DNA of 64,000 nt from Caldilineaceae bacterium (GTDB taxonomy: Bacteria; Chloroflexota; Anaerolineae; Caldilineales; Caldilineaceae). The number at the start of each line of letters is the position of its first letter. Positions within the stretch are counted from its first letter, which is position 1. The DNA lies in NCBI GenBank assembly GCA_026645575.1, contig JAPKMW010000003.1, positions 124,001 to 188,000 of the forward strand, given 5' to 3'. The position numbers and the translations under genes are program-made. Positions 35,476 through 45,239 of this stretch are shown in pieces. Under the pieces are notes generated by a model, which had not been told where the DNA came from, searched no databases, and worked only from the letters and a program-made list of their open reading frames with translations.

Positions 35476-37889
35476 TGCAAGAGCAAAAGAGAACCGTTTC
35501 AGTCATCATCTGCGCCTATACCGAAGCCCGCTGGCAAGAATTGCAAGCCGCCGTTGCCTCGATCCAGGCCCAGTGCGTCCAGGCGCAGGAAGTGATTGTA
35601 GTCATCGATCACAACCCTAGGCTCTTGGCTAAGGCGCACGCCGAATTGACCGGTGTCACCGTTATCGAGAATCAGGAAGCGCGCGGCCTCTCCGGTGCGC
35701 GCAACAGCGCCATTGCTGTTGCCCAGGGGGAGATCCTGGCTTTTATGGACGAAGACGCCATTGCTGAAGCGAATTGGCTGGCCTACCTCCTACCGGCCTA
35801 CGGCGATCCGGCGGTGTTGGGTGTCGGCGGCGCGATTATCGCCAACTGGGCGAGCGGACGCCCCCGTTGGTTTCCCCAGGAATTTGATTGGGTGGTGGGT
35901 TGCACCTATCGCGGGCTGCCGACTACCACCGCAGCGGTGCGCAACCTGATCGGCTGCAACATGTCCTTTCGGCGAGAAGTGTTTGCAACTGTCGGCGGCT
36001 TTCGCAATGGCATGGGGCGGGTTGGCACGCGGCCGGTCGGTTGTGAAGAAACCGAACTCTGCATCCGCATCCGGCAGCAGTGGCCGCACGCGAGCTTGCG
36101 GTACGAACCGCAGGCCCGTGTGCTGCACCATGTGCCGACGGTGCGCGCCGGTTGGGGTTATTTCCGCGCCCGTTGCTATGCCGAAGGCTTGTCCAAGGCG
36201 CAGGTTGCCCATTTTGTCGGCGCAGAGCAGGGGTTAGCCACCGAACGCACCTACACGCTGCGCACCTTGCCGCTGGGGGTGCTGCGTGGCCTCCGCGATC
36301 TGCTGCGCCTAGACGCCAGTGGCTTGTTGCGAGCGTTGGCGATTGTCGCCGGTCTGCTCATTACCACCTTGGGCTATCTCTGCGGCCACCCCGAACGACC
36401 ACAAGCCCTGTTTCAAGGCGTAGCGCCCCGCAAACAACTGACCACAGGCGCGAGGCGGTCACAATCAACGACCGGCGCAACGCCGCTGTCAACCGATGCG
36501 GCGGCTGAGAATTTTGTCCCGGCGCGCTTATTCGAAATTGAACTAAGTCAACCCTTGCCGACGGTAGCGGCGATCCACCCCAACACCGGCTATTGCTATG
36601 AACGCGGATTGGCATTAGTGCGCCTACATGGGCAACCGCTCGGCGTGGTTGAATTGCCGCTGTCGACGCCGACTTTGGATGCAACCACCGTCGCCCAGCG
36701 CATTTGGACAGCGCTGGCCGAAACAATTGTTGCCCAATGTCAAGCCGAAGGAGTACCCGCCCCCGGTGAGTTAACTGCCGCCGGTCTACCGACGCTCTTC
36801 GTTCCTTACACTATACAGGCACGCCAGCGCTTGTTGAAAAATGCCCCCTTTGTGAGCGTTGTCGTCGCTACACACAACCGCGCCGACAGCTTGCCGACTG
36901 CGCTCGATTCGCTCCTGGCGCAACGCTATCCCAATTTTGAAATTATTGTGGTGGACAATGCCCCCAAAGACAACAGCACCGCTGAACTGCTTCAACGCCG
37001 CTACAGCAGTCTGCCCGCTGGGCGACAGGTGCGCTATGTGCGCGAAGAGCGACCAGGCTTGGCGATGGCGCACAACAGCGGCTTGCGCGCTGTGCGTTCC
37101 TCGTTTGTCGCCTTTACCGATGATGATGTGCGCGCCGATGCCGATTGGCTGGCCGAGTTGGTGCGTGGCTTTGCCGCTGGCGACAACGTGGGCTGTGTCA
37201 CCGGCATGATTTTCCCCGCTGAACTGGAAACGCCCGCCCAGCGGTGGATTGAACAATTTGGCTTTAGCAAAGGCTTTACCCAGCGACTTTACGACCTAAA
37301 AACCCACCGCCCAACCAACCCGCTCCACCCCTACACCGCCGGCGTCTTTGGCTCCGGAGCCAATATGGCCTTTCGCACCGAGACCCTGCGCGCGATGGGG
37401 GGCTTTGACCCGGCGCTGGGTGCGGGCAGCAAAGCAATGGGCGGCGATGATCTGGAAGCCTTTTTCCAGGTGATCATGAAGGGTTATCAATTGGCCTACC
37501 AGCCGTCGGCGATTGTCCATCACTGGCACCGCCGCGACTATGCCGGCCTCTGTCGCCAGGCCTATGGCTACGGTGTTGGCTTGACTGCCTACCTGATGAA
37601 GACGCTCTGTGAACGGCCGGTTCGTCTTTTGGATTTTATCGTACGAATGCCGTATGGCCTTTACTTTACGTTTAGTAAGCAATCGCCAAAGCAGCAGAAA
37701 AAGTCCAGCAGCTATCCACACGAATTGACCCGGCTGGAATATAAGGGGATGCTCTACGGCCCCCTGGCCTACTTGCGTAGTCGCTGGCACACCCGTCACT
37801 GGCCGGCCTTGATTTTGCCCACGGTACAAAGCGCCGACCCCATACCCGCGCCCCGTGGTGTGGCAATCTTATCACAGCGGGAAGGCTGA
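35475..37889 (+). CDS. Double-domain family 2 glycosyltransferase
   Basis: 804 residues from the ATG at 35475 that overlaps the previous stop; the longer frame from 35373 would duplicate coding of the upstream gene. Two GT2 domains lie in tandem. The first (about residues 7-250) has VSVIICAYTEARW, ARGLSGARNSAIAVAQGEILAFMDEDA. A spacer of about 200 residues without clear motif follows, including one hydrophobic segment (ALAIVAGLLITTLGYLCG). The second (about 455-720) has FVSVVVATHNRADSLPTALDSLL, RPGLAMAHNSGLR, FVAFTDDDVRADADWLAEL and later GGDDLEAFFQV. Such fusions add two sugars in sequence to a repeat unit. Acceptor and sugars are unknown. Confidence 0.85.
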   Translation: MQEQKRTVSVIICAYTEARWQELQAAVASIQAQCVQAQEVIVVIDHNPRLLAKAHAELTGVTVIENQEARGLSGARNSAIAVAQGEILAFMDEDAIAEANWLAYLLPAYGDPAVLGVGGAIIANWASGRPRWFPQEFDWVVGCTYRGLPTTTAAVRNLIGCNMSFRREVFATVGGFRNGMGRVGTRPVGCEETELCIRIRQQWPHASLRYEPQARVLHHVPTVRAGWGYFRARCYAEGLSKAQVAHFVGAEQGLATERTYTLRTLPLGVLRGLRDLLRLDASGLLRALAIVAGLLITTLGYLCGHPERPQALFQGVAPRKQLTTGARRSQSTTGATPLSTDAAAENFVPARLFEIELSQPLPTVAAIHPNTGYCYERGLALVRLHGQPLGVVELPLSTPTLDATTVAQRIWTALAETIVAQCQAEGVPAPGELTAAGLPTLFVPYTIQARQRLLKNAPFVSVVVATHNRADSLPTALDSLLAQRYPNFEIIVVDNAPKDNSTAELLQRRYSSLPAGRQVRYVREERPGLAMAHNSGLRAVRSSFVAFTDDDVRADADWLAELVRGFAAGDNVGCVTGMIFPAELETPAQRWIEQFGFSKGFTQRLYDLKTHRPTNPLHPYTAGVFGSGANMAFRTETLRAMGGFDPALGAGSKAMGGDDLEAFFQVIMKGYQLAYQPSAIVHHWHRRDYAGLCRQAYGYGVGLTAYLMKTLCERPVRLLDFIVRMPYGLYFTFSKQSPKQQKKSSSYPHELTRLEYKGMLYGPLAYLRSRWHTRHWPALILPTVQSADPIPAPRGVAILSQREG

Positions 37890-37894
37890 ACGCA

Positions 37895-38746
37895 ATGCGC
37901 CAACTCATTCCAATTTTGCTCTATCACTCGATTGCCGAGCATGTTGCGCCAGCTTACCGCCGCTGGGCCGTGACGCCAACAGCCTTTGCCGCCCAAATGG
38001 CCTATCTGCGTCAGCAGGAGTACCATGTTTTCACGGTGAGCCAGTTGGCGCAACGGTTGGCGGCAACGCCTGTGACCCTGCCCGTCAAGACGGTTGTAAT
38101 CACCTTTGACGATGGCCTGGCCGATTTCTATAGCGCCGCATTGCCGCTCTTGCGCGACTATGACTTGCCGGCGACGCTCTATGTCACTACCGGCTATGTC
38201 GAGGGGGCAAGTCGCTGGCTGGCGGCTGTGGGCGAAGGGGAACGGGCCATGATGAGCTGGCGGCAAATTGCCGAACTATCGGCCCACGCCATTGAATGCG
38301 GCGCCCATACCCATAGCCATCCCCAGTTGGATACCTTGCCCCGGCATCTGGCGCACGATGAAATCAACCATTCCAAGCGGCTGCTGGAAGAAAAGTTGGG
38401 CTGTCCGGTGACAAGCTTCGCCTATCCGCACGGCTATCATGATCGGGTTGTGCAGCAGATGGTGCAGGCGGCCGGTTTTACTAGCGCTTGTGGCGTGAAA
38501 GATGCCATCAGTCGGCCCGACGATGACTGCTTCGCTTTGGCCCGCATCATTGTGCCGTGGGGAATGACGCTACCACAATTTGCCGATCGCTTGGTCGGTC
38601 GCGGCGTCGCGCTGGCGCCCCGCGCTGAACGACTAGCGACAAAGGTGTGGCGACTGGTGCGCCGGTGGCGCGCCTATCGACGCCAACCCGCTGAACAGAC
38701 TTTTATGAACCCGCAAGGGACGATCCTTTCGACAAAGGCTTGGTGA
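37895..38746 (+). CDS. Polysaccharide deacetylase (NodB homology, CE4)
   Basis: 283 residues. Motifs of carbohydrate esterase family 4 are in order: IPILLYHSIAEH, VVITFDDGLADFY (TFDDG with catalytic Asp and metal Asp), ECGAHTHSHPQL (H-x3-H metal pair) and SFAYPHGYHDR. No signal peptide is visible, so the enzyme may act in the cytoplasm on lipid-linked sugars or be exported by another route. Deacetylation of N-acetyl sugars of the exopolysaccharide is the likely job. It starts five bases after the double glycosyltransferase. Confidence 0.87.
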   Translation: MRQLIPILLYHSIAEHVAPAYRRWAVTPTAFAAQMAYLRQQEYHVFTVSQLAQRLAATPVTLPVKTVVITFDDGLADFYSAALPLLRDYDLPATLYVTTGYVEGASRWLAAVGEGERAMMSWRQIAELSAHAIECGAHTHSHPQLDTLPRHLAHDEINHSKRLLEEKLGCPVTSFAYPHGYHDRVVQQMVQAAGFTSACGVKDAISRPDDDCFALARIIVPWGMTLPQFADRLVGRGVALAPRAERLATKVWRLVRRWRAYRRQPAEQTFMNPQGTILSTKAW

Positions 38747-38751
38747 TCTAT

Positions 38752-39879
38752 ATGACTACGATTACGTTATCGCAAACACAGCGCAAGTTTTTTGCAGTAA
38801 CCAGCCCGGCCCCCCGTGCGCTGTGGCAAGAAGTGGCTGCCGCCGATCCGCTAGGGTTGGTAAGCCAGACGCCGGCCTGGGTTGACACGATCTGCGCCAC
38901 CGGCCACTATCGTGACGCCAGCCGTCTTTATGAAATGGCCGATGGGCGGCAGATCATTCTGCCACTGGTCTGTGAAGCCGGTCGCCCCGCCTTCCTGGCA
39001 ACGGCTTCCTCGTTTCCAGCCGCATGGGGGATGGGCGGACTGGTGAGTCGCACGCCCGTCACCGTCGCCGACCTGGCGCTGATCTTTGCCGATCTCCAGC
39101 AGCGCAGTCTGTTGCGCACGCTCATTCGCCCCAATCCGTTGGTCAATGATCTCTGGGCCGCGGCGGCCCCGGCAGGGGTCATCAAGACGGCCCGGCGCGC
39201 CCATGTGCTGGATCTCACTGGCGGCTTTGGCCAGGTTTGGAGCAAACGCTTTGAATCAAAGACGCGCAATCATATCCGCAAGGCCGAGCGTTCCGGGCTG
39301 GTGGTGGAATGTGATACCACTGGGCGGCTGGCGCCGGTCTTCTATGGCTTGCTCGAACAATCCTTTGAACGCTGGGGCGAACAACAGCATGAGCCGCGCT
39401 GGCTGGCGCGCTGGCGTGGCCATCAGCGCGACCCATTGACCAAGTTTACGGCTATGACCAAGCAACTCGGCGCGGCTTGTCGGATCTGGGTGGCCTGGGC
39501 CAATGGCGAACCGGCGGCGGCGATTGTGGTGTTACAGGGCAATAATGCCCACTATACCCGCGGCGCCATGCATAAGGCGCTGGCTGGGCCAACCAACGCC
39601 AATGATCTGTTGCAACGGTTCGCCATTGAAGACGCCTGTAACGCCGGCTGTCGCGCCTACCACATGGGTGAATCGGGCGCCTCAACGGCATTAGCCCAAT
39701 TCAAAAGCCGCTTTGGCGCGGTCGAAGTGCCTTATGCCGATTACCGGCTGGAAAAATTGCCGATTACCCACTGGGACCAACAGTTGCGCAGTGTGGTAAA
39801 GCGGTTGATTGGCTTTCGCGATGTGCCTACCCCTGCTCATTCTTCACCTTCCGCGGCTAGCCCGCTAGAAAATGATTGA
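38752..39879 (+). CDS. FemAB/BioF2-like GNAT acyltransferase
   Basis: 375 residues from the ATG at 38752; a GTG at 38740 inside the previous gene is possible. The protein has the double-GNAT pattern of FemAB/CelD proteins: an N-terminal half with PLVCEAGRPAFLATASSFP, then VWSKRFESKTRNHIRKAERSGL, which is the hallmark of the BioF2-like acetyltransferase region. RIWVAWANGEPAAAIVVLQGNNAHYTRGAM follows, and MGESGASTALAQFKSRFGAVEV closes the fold. Such proteins transfer an acyl or aminoacyl group; in polysaccharide loci they are common and probably decorate the glycan or its lipid carrier. Confidence 0.78.
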   Translation: MTTITLSQTQRKFFAVTSPAPRALWQEVAAADPLGLVSQTPAWVDTICATGHYRDASRLYEMADGRQIILPLVCEAGRPAFLATASSFPAAWGMGGLVSRTPVTVADLALIFADLQQRSLLRTLIRPNPLVNDLWAAAAPAGVIKTARRAHVLDLTGGFGQVWSKRFESKTRNHIRKAERSGLVVECDTTGRLAPVFYGLLEQSFERWGEQQHEPRWLARWRGHQRDPLTKFTAMTKQLGAACRIWVAWANGEPAAAIVVLQGNNAHYTRGAMHKALAGPTNANDLLQRFAIEDACNAGCRAYHMGESGASTALAQFKSRFGAVEVPYADYRLEKLPITHWDQQLRSVVKRLIGFRDVPTPAHSSPSAASPLEND

Positions 39880-39882
39880 TTG

Positions 39883-40827
39883 ATGAAAAAACTACTGATC
39901 GGCATTTCAGGCATGGCTTTTGCTGTCATGCTCTGGACGGGCTGTATGTTCAACGTGATGGGGGGTGAACCAATCATGCGGATGGCGTTGGCGACGCCAA
40001 TGCCGACCTCTGTTCGCGTTGCGCAAAAGCCAGTTGCCATCCCAACGCCGACCCTGACCCCGACGCCCGCGTTGACAGGGCCGGTCGGGCAGGCAGGGGT
40101 GTGGCAATTGGTTTTTTCCGCCGATTTTGACGGCAACGGTTTGAATGGCGAAAAGTGGGTCACTTGCTTTTGGTGGGATGATCAAGGATGTACGATTGCC
40201 AGCAACCATGAATTGCAGTGGTATCGCCGCGCCAATGTCACCGTGGGCGATGGCATGGTGCGCCTGCAAGCGCGGCGCGAAGCCGCCGCCGCGCCCGATG
40301 GCCGCACCTTTGCCTATACATCGGGCATGATCAGTTCGGGGAGGCGGGTGGATGATCTGACGATTCCCGCCAAATTTGCCTTTCAATATGGCTATGTCGA
40401 AGTGCGGGCCAAGGCGCCGCGCGGGCAGGGCCTCTGGAGCGCGCTTTGGCTGCTGCCGGCGGATCATGAGTCACGCCCAGAGATTGATGTGATGGAAATT
40501 TTGGGCCACGCACCAGACACCGTCGAAATGCACCTGCATTATAACGACGCCGACGGCAACCGCCAGCGCCAGGGCCACCAGTGGACCGGCCCCGATCTAT
40601 CGACCGATTGGCACCTCTTTGCCGTTGATTGGCAGCCAAATCAGATCATCTGGTACGTCGATGGCGTCGAACGGTGGCGCGTTGACGACAAAGAGGCAAT
40701 TCCGGCAGAACCGATGTACATTCTCGCCAATCTGGCGGTCGGCGGCAACTGGCCCGGCGCCCCTGATGAACAAACGCCCTTTCCCAGCGCTTTTTTGCTG
40801 GATTATATTCGTGTCTGGCATAGATAG
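39883..40827 (+). CDS. GH16 family glycoside hydrolase, lipoprotein
   Basis: 314 residues from the ATG at 39883. The N-terminus is a lipoprotein signal: MKKLL, hydrophobic core, lipobox LWTGC. A Pro/Thr linker (PIPTPTLTPTPALTGP type) leads to the GH16 jelly-roll. Catalytic residues are in EIDVMEILGH: Glu200 nucleophile, Asp202, Glu205 acid/base. GFGYVEVRAK-like strand FQYGYVEVRAKAPRGQGLWSALWLLP precedes it, and LHYNDADG and the aromatic WHLFAVDWQP follow. GH16 enzymes cut beta-1,3 or beta-1,3-1,4 glucans, agar or carrageenan. Inside an export operon it may trim or release the polysaccharide at the cell surface. Confidence 0.88.
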   Translation: MKKLLIGISGMAFAVMLWTGCMFNVMGGEPIMRMALATPMPTSVRVAQKPVAIPTPTLTPTPALTGPVGQAGVWQLVFSADFDGNGLNGEKWVTCFWWDDQGCTIASNHELQWYRRANVTVGDGMVRLQARREAAAAPDGRTFAYTSGMISSGRRVDDLTIPAKFAFQYGYVEVRAKAPRGQGLWSALWLLPADHESRPEIDVMEILGHAPDTVEMHLHYNDADGNRQRQGHQWTGPDLSTDWHLFAVDWQPNQIIWYVDGVERWRVDDKEAIPAEPMYILANLAVGGNWPGAPDEQTPFPSAFLLDYIRVWHR

Positions 40828-40839
40828 GATTGTCCCTTC

Positions 40840-43221
40840 ATGGCTACCATTGTTCGCAGCGCATTACGCACGGCGCCCCATCTGACCGTGGCCCGGTTGC
40901 TGGCCCATCTGCGCGACCCGCTCTATCGCAACGGTTATGCGCTGGTTTTTAGTTCGACGGCCACCTCGGCTTTGGGGCTGGTCTACTGGCTCGTGGCCGC
41001 CCGGCTCTATTCGGCAGAGACCATTGGCCTTAATGCGGCGCTGCTTTCGGCGTTGAGCTTTCTGGCAAGTTTTGCCCAACTCAACCTGCTCAATGCGCTC
41101 AATCGCTTTTTACCCACCGCCGGTGCAGCGACCAAACGGTTGATTGTTGGCGGCTACCTCGCCAGCCTGAGCGTGGCCCTGGTGGGCACGCTGCTCTTTC
41201 TGGCTGGACTATCCTGGTGGGCGCCGGCGCTGGGCGTCTTGCGTGACCACTGGTGGCTGGGGGCAAGTTTTGTCGTCGGCGTCCTGGTCGCTTGTCTCTT
41301 TGCTTTGCAAGATGGCGTCCTGATCGGGCTACGCCAGGCGACCTGGGTGCCGGTGGAAAATCTGGCCTTTGCCGTAGCAAAGTTGCTCCTGCTGACGTTG
41401 CCGGTGGCGCTTTTTGCCGAGTATGGTGTCTATGCCTCCTGGCTCCTGCCGATGGCGTTGGTCTTGTTGCCGGTCAATTGGCTGATCTTCCGCCGCCTTT
41501 TGCCCAATCATCTGGCCACCCAAGAACGGACAACACCGCTTCTGGTGAGTGATGTTGTCCGTTATGTGGCCGGCGACTACATTGGTTCCCTGATTTGGAC
41601 AGCGACGATCTCGTTGATGCCGCTATTGGTCTTGCACCAGGCGGGTGCGATGGCCAACGGTTATTACTACATGGCCTGGACGATCACCTATGCCCTCTAT
41701 CTGATCAGCCGTAATATGGGCATGTCGCTGGTGACAGAAGCGACCCTGGCGCCAACGCAACTGCTGCCGTTGTGTTATCGCACCTTGAGTCAGAGCTTCC
41801 GCTTGTTGACGCCATTGGTGCTGCTTCTGGTGGCTGGCGCGCCCTGGTTGTTGCACTTCTTCGGCGCCGATTATGCCACGGAAGCGACCACACTGCTGCG
41901 TCTGTTGCTACTTTCAGCGCTGCCTGGGGTGGTGACTACCGTTTATGTGGCAATGGTGCGGAGTCAGCGGCGACTTAAAGCGTTGATTATGGTCAATTTT
42001 GCCCTTTGTCTCGCCGTTTTGACCATCAGTTACCTCTTTCTGGATACGTATGGTACAGTGGCAGTGGGCTGGGCTTGGTTGGTGAGCCAGAGTGTGGTCG
42101 CTTTGGTCTTGCTGCTCACCGAGATGCGGCCACTCTGGCTGCTGCATTGTAATCTGGTTCCACTGTTTAACCTGCTGGCTTGGCCGCGCACGTTGCGCTG
42201 GCGCTGGCAGCGGCGTCAGGTGCTGGCGCAGGTGAATGAAGTGGCGCCACTAGTCTTGACCACTGTGGCCCATCGCGCTGGGCTACCGGCGCCGACAACC
42301 TGGCATGTCGCCAAAATCCTGCGCACAGTGAGCGAAATGACAGTGGCTGTTCTCGCCACACCAACCCAAGCCGAGATGGCGATCCTCAAATTGCCCCAGA
42401 GTGCAAGGGCTGCCGCCAGTTTACAACGGCAGGCTCTGGTCGTCGCTACTTTGCGCGCCCACCCGGCCTTGCAAACATGGATCAAATGGCTGCCGACGCC
42501 GCTGGCAACCGGCCTCGTTGACGGGCGCTTTTACCTCTTGGAAATGCTGCTGCCGGGGGTGGATGGAACCCACTTGCCCTTGGATGAGCAAGGCTGGGCC
42601 ACGGTACAGCGTGCCGCATGTCGCGTCATCGGTCAACTGCATCAACAGACCGCGACGACCACCACCGTGCATGAGGAATTGTTACAACGCTGGGTCGTCG
42701 AGCCGGTGGCGGCCTTGCGGCGGCTGGAACCAGTCTTGCTCTCACGATCGGACTATCACCAACGACTCCACTGCTTGCAAGCGGAACTGACCGCGGCGCT
42801 GATCGGACGCACTGTCGGCATTAGTTGGATTCATGGCGATTTTACCCCTGGCAACCTGTTGCTGGATCCAGCCCAGCAGACTATTACGGGGGTGATCGAC
42901 TGGGAACTAGCCGCGCCCGCTGAATTGCCACAACTCGACCTGCTGCAATTTTTGATCACGACCCGCATGATTCGCCACCAATGTGAGTATGGCGATGTCA
43001 TCCGCACCCTATTCACCGACCAGAGGTGGCAGGAGCAGGAGCGGCTGCTATTGGAGACGGCGCAGCAGACGTTGCCCGGCGTGGGCCTGCCGGATCGCAC
43101 GTTGTTGCTGCTCTGCTGGTTGCGCCATATTGCCGCTAGCGTTACCAAAGCGGAGCAATATGGGCGCCACCACTGGTGGAAAATTCGCAATCTGGAAGCG
43201 GTGTTGTTGGCGTTGGCGTGA
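40840..43221 (+). CDS. Wzx-like flippase fused to an APH-type kinase domain
   Basis: 793 residues. The first 450 residues are a multi-pass membrane domain of the polysaccharide flippase superfamily: LVFSSTATSALGLVYWLVAARLYSAETIGLNAALLSA at the N-terminus and about twelve helices. The C-terminal 340 residues are soluble and aminoglycoside-phosphotransferase-like: the catalytic loop ISWIHGDFTPGNLLLD with Asp667, and the metal-binding GVIDWE with Asp687, followed by DLLQFLITT. APH-type kinases phosphorylate sugars, choline or similar small molecules. The fusion suggests coupling of lipid-linked glycan flipping to a phosphorylation step. I see no frame break between the halves, so the fusion appears real. 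Confidence 0.83.
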   Translation: MATIVRSALRTAPHLTVARLLAHLRDPLYRNGYALVFSSTATSALGLVYWLVAARLYSAETIGLNAALLSALSFLASFAQLNLLNALNRFLPTAGAATKRLIVGGYLASLSVALVGTLLFLAGLSWWAPALGVLRDHWWLGASFVVGVLVACLFALQDGVLIGLRQATWVPVENLAFAVAKLLLLTLPVALFAEYGVYASWLLPMALVLLPVNWLIFRRLLPNHLATQERTTPLLVSDVVRYVAGDYIGSLIWTATISLMPLLVLHQAGAMANGYYYMAWTITYALYLISRNMGMSLVTEATLAPTQLLPLCYRTLSQSFRLLTPLVLLLVAGAPWLLHFFGADYATEATTLLRLLLLSALPGVVTTVYVAMVRSQRRLKALIMVNFALCLAVLTISYLFLDTYGTVAVGWAWLVSQSVVALVLLLTEMRPLWLLHCNLVPLFNLLAWPRTLRWRWQRRQVLAQVNEVAPLVLTTVAHRAGLPAPTTWHVAKILRTVSEMTVAVLATPTQAEMAILKLPQSARAAASLQRQALVVATLRAHPALQTWIKWLPTPLATGLVDGRFYLLEMLLPGVDGTHLPLDEQGWATVQRAACRVIGQLHQQTATTTTVHEELLQRWVVEPVAALRRLEPVLLSRSDYHQRLHCLQAELTAALIGRTVGISWIHGDFTPGNLLLDPAQQTITGVIDWELAAPAELPQLDLLQFLITTRMIRHQCEYGDVIRTLFTDQRWQEQERLLLETAQQTLPGVGLPDRTLLLLCWLRHIAASVTKAEQYGRHHWWKIRNLEAVLLALA

Positions 43222-43301
43222 TGTCACCGTACTGTAATACAAAAATCGCTGTTGTGGTGCGATAATTGCGCCATCGATTACGACAGATGATGGAGCAGAA
43301 G

Positions 43302-45239
43302 ATGCAATCTGAAATGCCACCGAGTTACGCCCTGGCCCGGCGACCAACGCAATCGTTTGCCATTCAGCCCTACCGCCAGGCGCAGGTCGCGACGGCGCGG
43401 GTGAACAACTGGTTTGAAGATCATTGGGTGGATGCCATTGGCCCTTGCTTTGCGCTCCTGGTGATTCTTTCACGCTGGTCTACCATGCTACCGGCGATTC
43501 ACACCAACCAGATGGGCGAGTTGGGGCTGCTTTCCGTGCTGCCCTTTACCATTTTTGCTGCCCTCTTGATTCTGACCCTGAGTTTTTGTCTGGTGGTGCA
43601 ACAGCCAACAACGCCGACGCCGATTCTCTGGTTGCACATTGTTCTCTTTATCTTTATTGTCCACGGCACACCGGCGCTGACCTATGATTCGCTGCGCTAC
43701 TCGTGGGCGTGGAAACATGTGGGAATCATCGATTACATCCAGCGGCATGGCGGGGTCAATCTGCAAGTCGGTTCGCTGGAGATCTATCACCGCTGGCCCG
43801 GCTTTTTTGCGGTCAACGCTTTGCTTACCGATCTCACCGGCGTAACCAGTGCGCTCAATTATGCGGCGTGGGCGCCAGTCTTCTTCAACCTATTGATTGT
43901 CTGGGCGCTCTTGTTGATCTTCCAGACCCAGAGTACGGATCAACGGCTGGTCTGGCAGGCGGTCTGGTTCTTTACCCTGACCAACTGGATCGGGCAGGAC
44001 TACTTCTCGCCGCAGGCCATGAACTATTTTCTTCATTTGGTCATCGTGGGGCTATGCCTACGCTGGTTCTACTGCCGGACGATTCCCAGCCAAGCCGTCA
44101 TTTATCGGTGGGTAGGATCGGCCAAGGTAACACGCTGGTTGTATCAAGGGGCGCAGTGGATTACACGCCATGACCGTCCACCGATTAGCATGGAGGCGCC
44201 TACCCCATTGGCCGCCTGGGTGGTCATCCTCCTGCTCTTTGCTGTGGTGGTCTCCAGTCATCAATTGACTCCCTTTATGACGATTCTCACGGTAGGGCTG
44301 TTGGTCGCCGGGCAACGCTGTCGCGCCAGATTGTTGCCGGTGGCGCTTATTCTGATGACCGGCTGTTGGTTGCTCTTTGTCGGCGGTTCGGCGATTCATC
44401 AAGAATTATGGGAGACGCTCGACTCATTTGGCAAGGTTACGGCGAATGTTACCAGTAATCTGGCCGATGTGGAACAAGCGCCGGCCAGTCAGCAGTTTGT
44501 CTCGTTTATCGCCCGCGTGCTGACGGTTGGCGTTTGGCTGTTGGCCTTGGAGGGCATGATCCAACTGTGGCGTATGCGGCGCTGGAACCTGCCCTTCACG
44601 CTGGCGGCGATTGCCCCGTTCCTGATGTTGCTGGGCAGCGCTTATGGTGGTGAAATCATCTTCCGCGTCTACTTCTTTGCCTTGCCCTTTATGGCCTACT
44701 TTATGGCAGGGGTGCTCTTTGCCAGCACCGATGATCGCTACCACTGGCGGACCTTTTGTCTCAACCTCCTGTTGAGCGTTCTCCTACTCATCGGTTTTAT
44801 GGTAGCCTACTACGGCAAAGAGCAGATGTACCACTTTAGCCAGGCCGAGGTGGACGCCGGCAGCTATGTGCAAGACATTGCCGTACCGAACACCTTGTTG
44901 ATTGAAGGCTCGCGCAACTACCCGTCGCGCTTTCATAACTACGAGTATTTCACCTATGTTGCCATTTCGCGTGAACCAGTCGAGTCACAAAAGGCCATCG
45001 ATGCAGATCCAGTTCGCGTGATGAAGCGTTGGATGAGCAACTCGGCATACGCGGCGTCCTATCTCATCATTACACGCAGCCAAAAAGCAGAGATGAAGCT
45101 AAACCCGGAGACACTACCCAAAGGGGCACTAGAGCGGATCGAACGGGCGCTCACGGCGTCACCAGATTTTCGTGTGATCTTTGCCAATGAGGATGCCAAA
45201 GTCTTTGCTCTAGCCAGTCGCTTAGAAGGGGAGCAATAA
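43302..45239 (+). CDS. Large polytopic membrane protein, glycosyltransferase- or polymerase-like
   Basis: 645 residues from the ATG at 43302 (GGAGCAGAAG just upstream); starts at 43287 or a TTG at 43266 are possible. About eleven hydrophobic helices span residues 50-480, followed by a soluble C-terminal domain (about 160 residues). An extracytoplasmic loop has GTPALTYDSLRYSWAWKH and HRWPGFFAVNALL, the sort of acidic and aromatic loop seen in GT-C-type glycosyltransferases and polymerases. A firm family is not recognised. Its place after the flippase suggests polymerisation or modification of the exported glycan. Confidence 0.6.
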   Translation: MQSEMPPSYALARRPTQSFAIQPYRQAQVATARVNNWFEDHWVDAIGPCFALLVILSRWSTMLPAIHTNQMGELGLLSVLPFTIFAALLILTLSFCLVVQQPTTPTPILWLHIVLFIFIVHGTPALTYDSLRYSWAWKHVGIIDYIQRHGGVNLQVGSLEIYHRWPGFFAVNALLTDLTGVTSALNYAAWAPVFFNLLIVWALLLIFQTQSTDQRLVWQAVWFFTLTNWIGQDYFSPQAMNYFLHLVIVGLCLRWFYCRTIPSQAVIYRWVGSAKVTRWLYQGAQWITRHDRPPISMEAPTPLAAWVVILLLFAVVVSSHQLTPFMTILTVGLLVAGQRCRARLLPVALILMTGCWLLFVGGSAIHQELWETLDSFGKVTANVTSNLADVEQAPASQQFVSFIARVLTVGVWLLALEGMIQLWRMRRWNLPFTLAAIAPFLMLLGSAYGGEIIFRVYFFALPFMAYFMAGVLFASTDDRYHWRTFCLNLLLSVLLLIGFMVAYYGKEQMYHFSQAEVDAGSYVQDIAVPNTLLIEGSRNYPSRFHNYEYFTYVAISREPVESQKAIDADPVRVMKRWMSNSAYAASYLIITRSQKAEMKLNPETLPKGALERIERALTASPDFRVIFANEDAKVFALASRLEGEQ

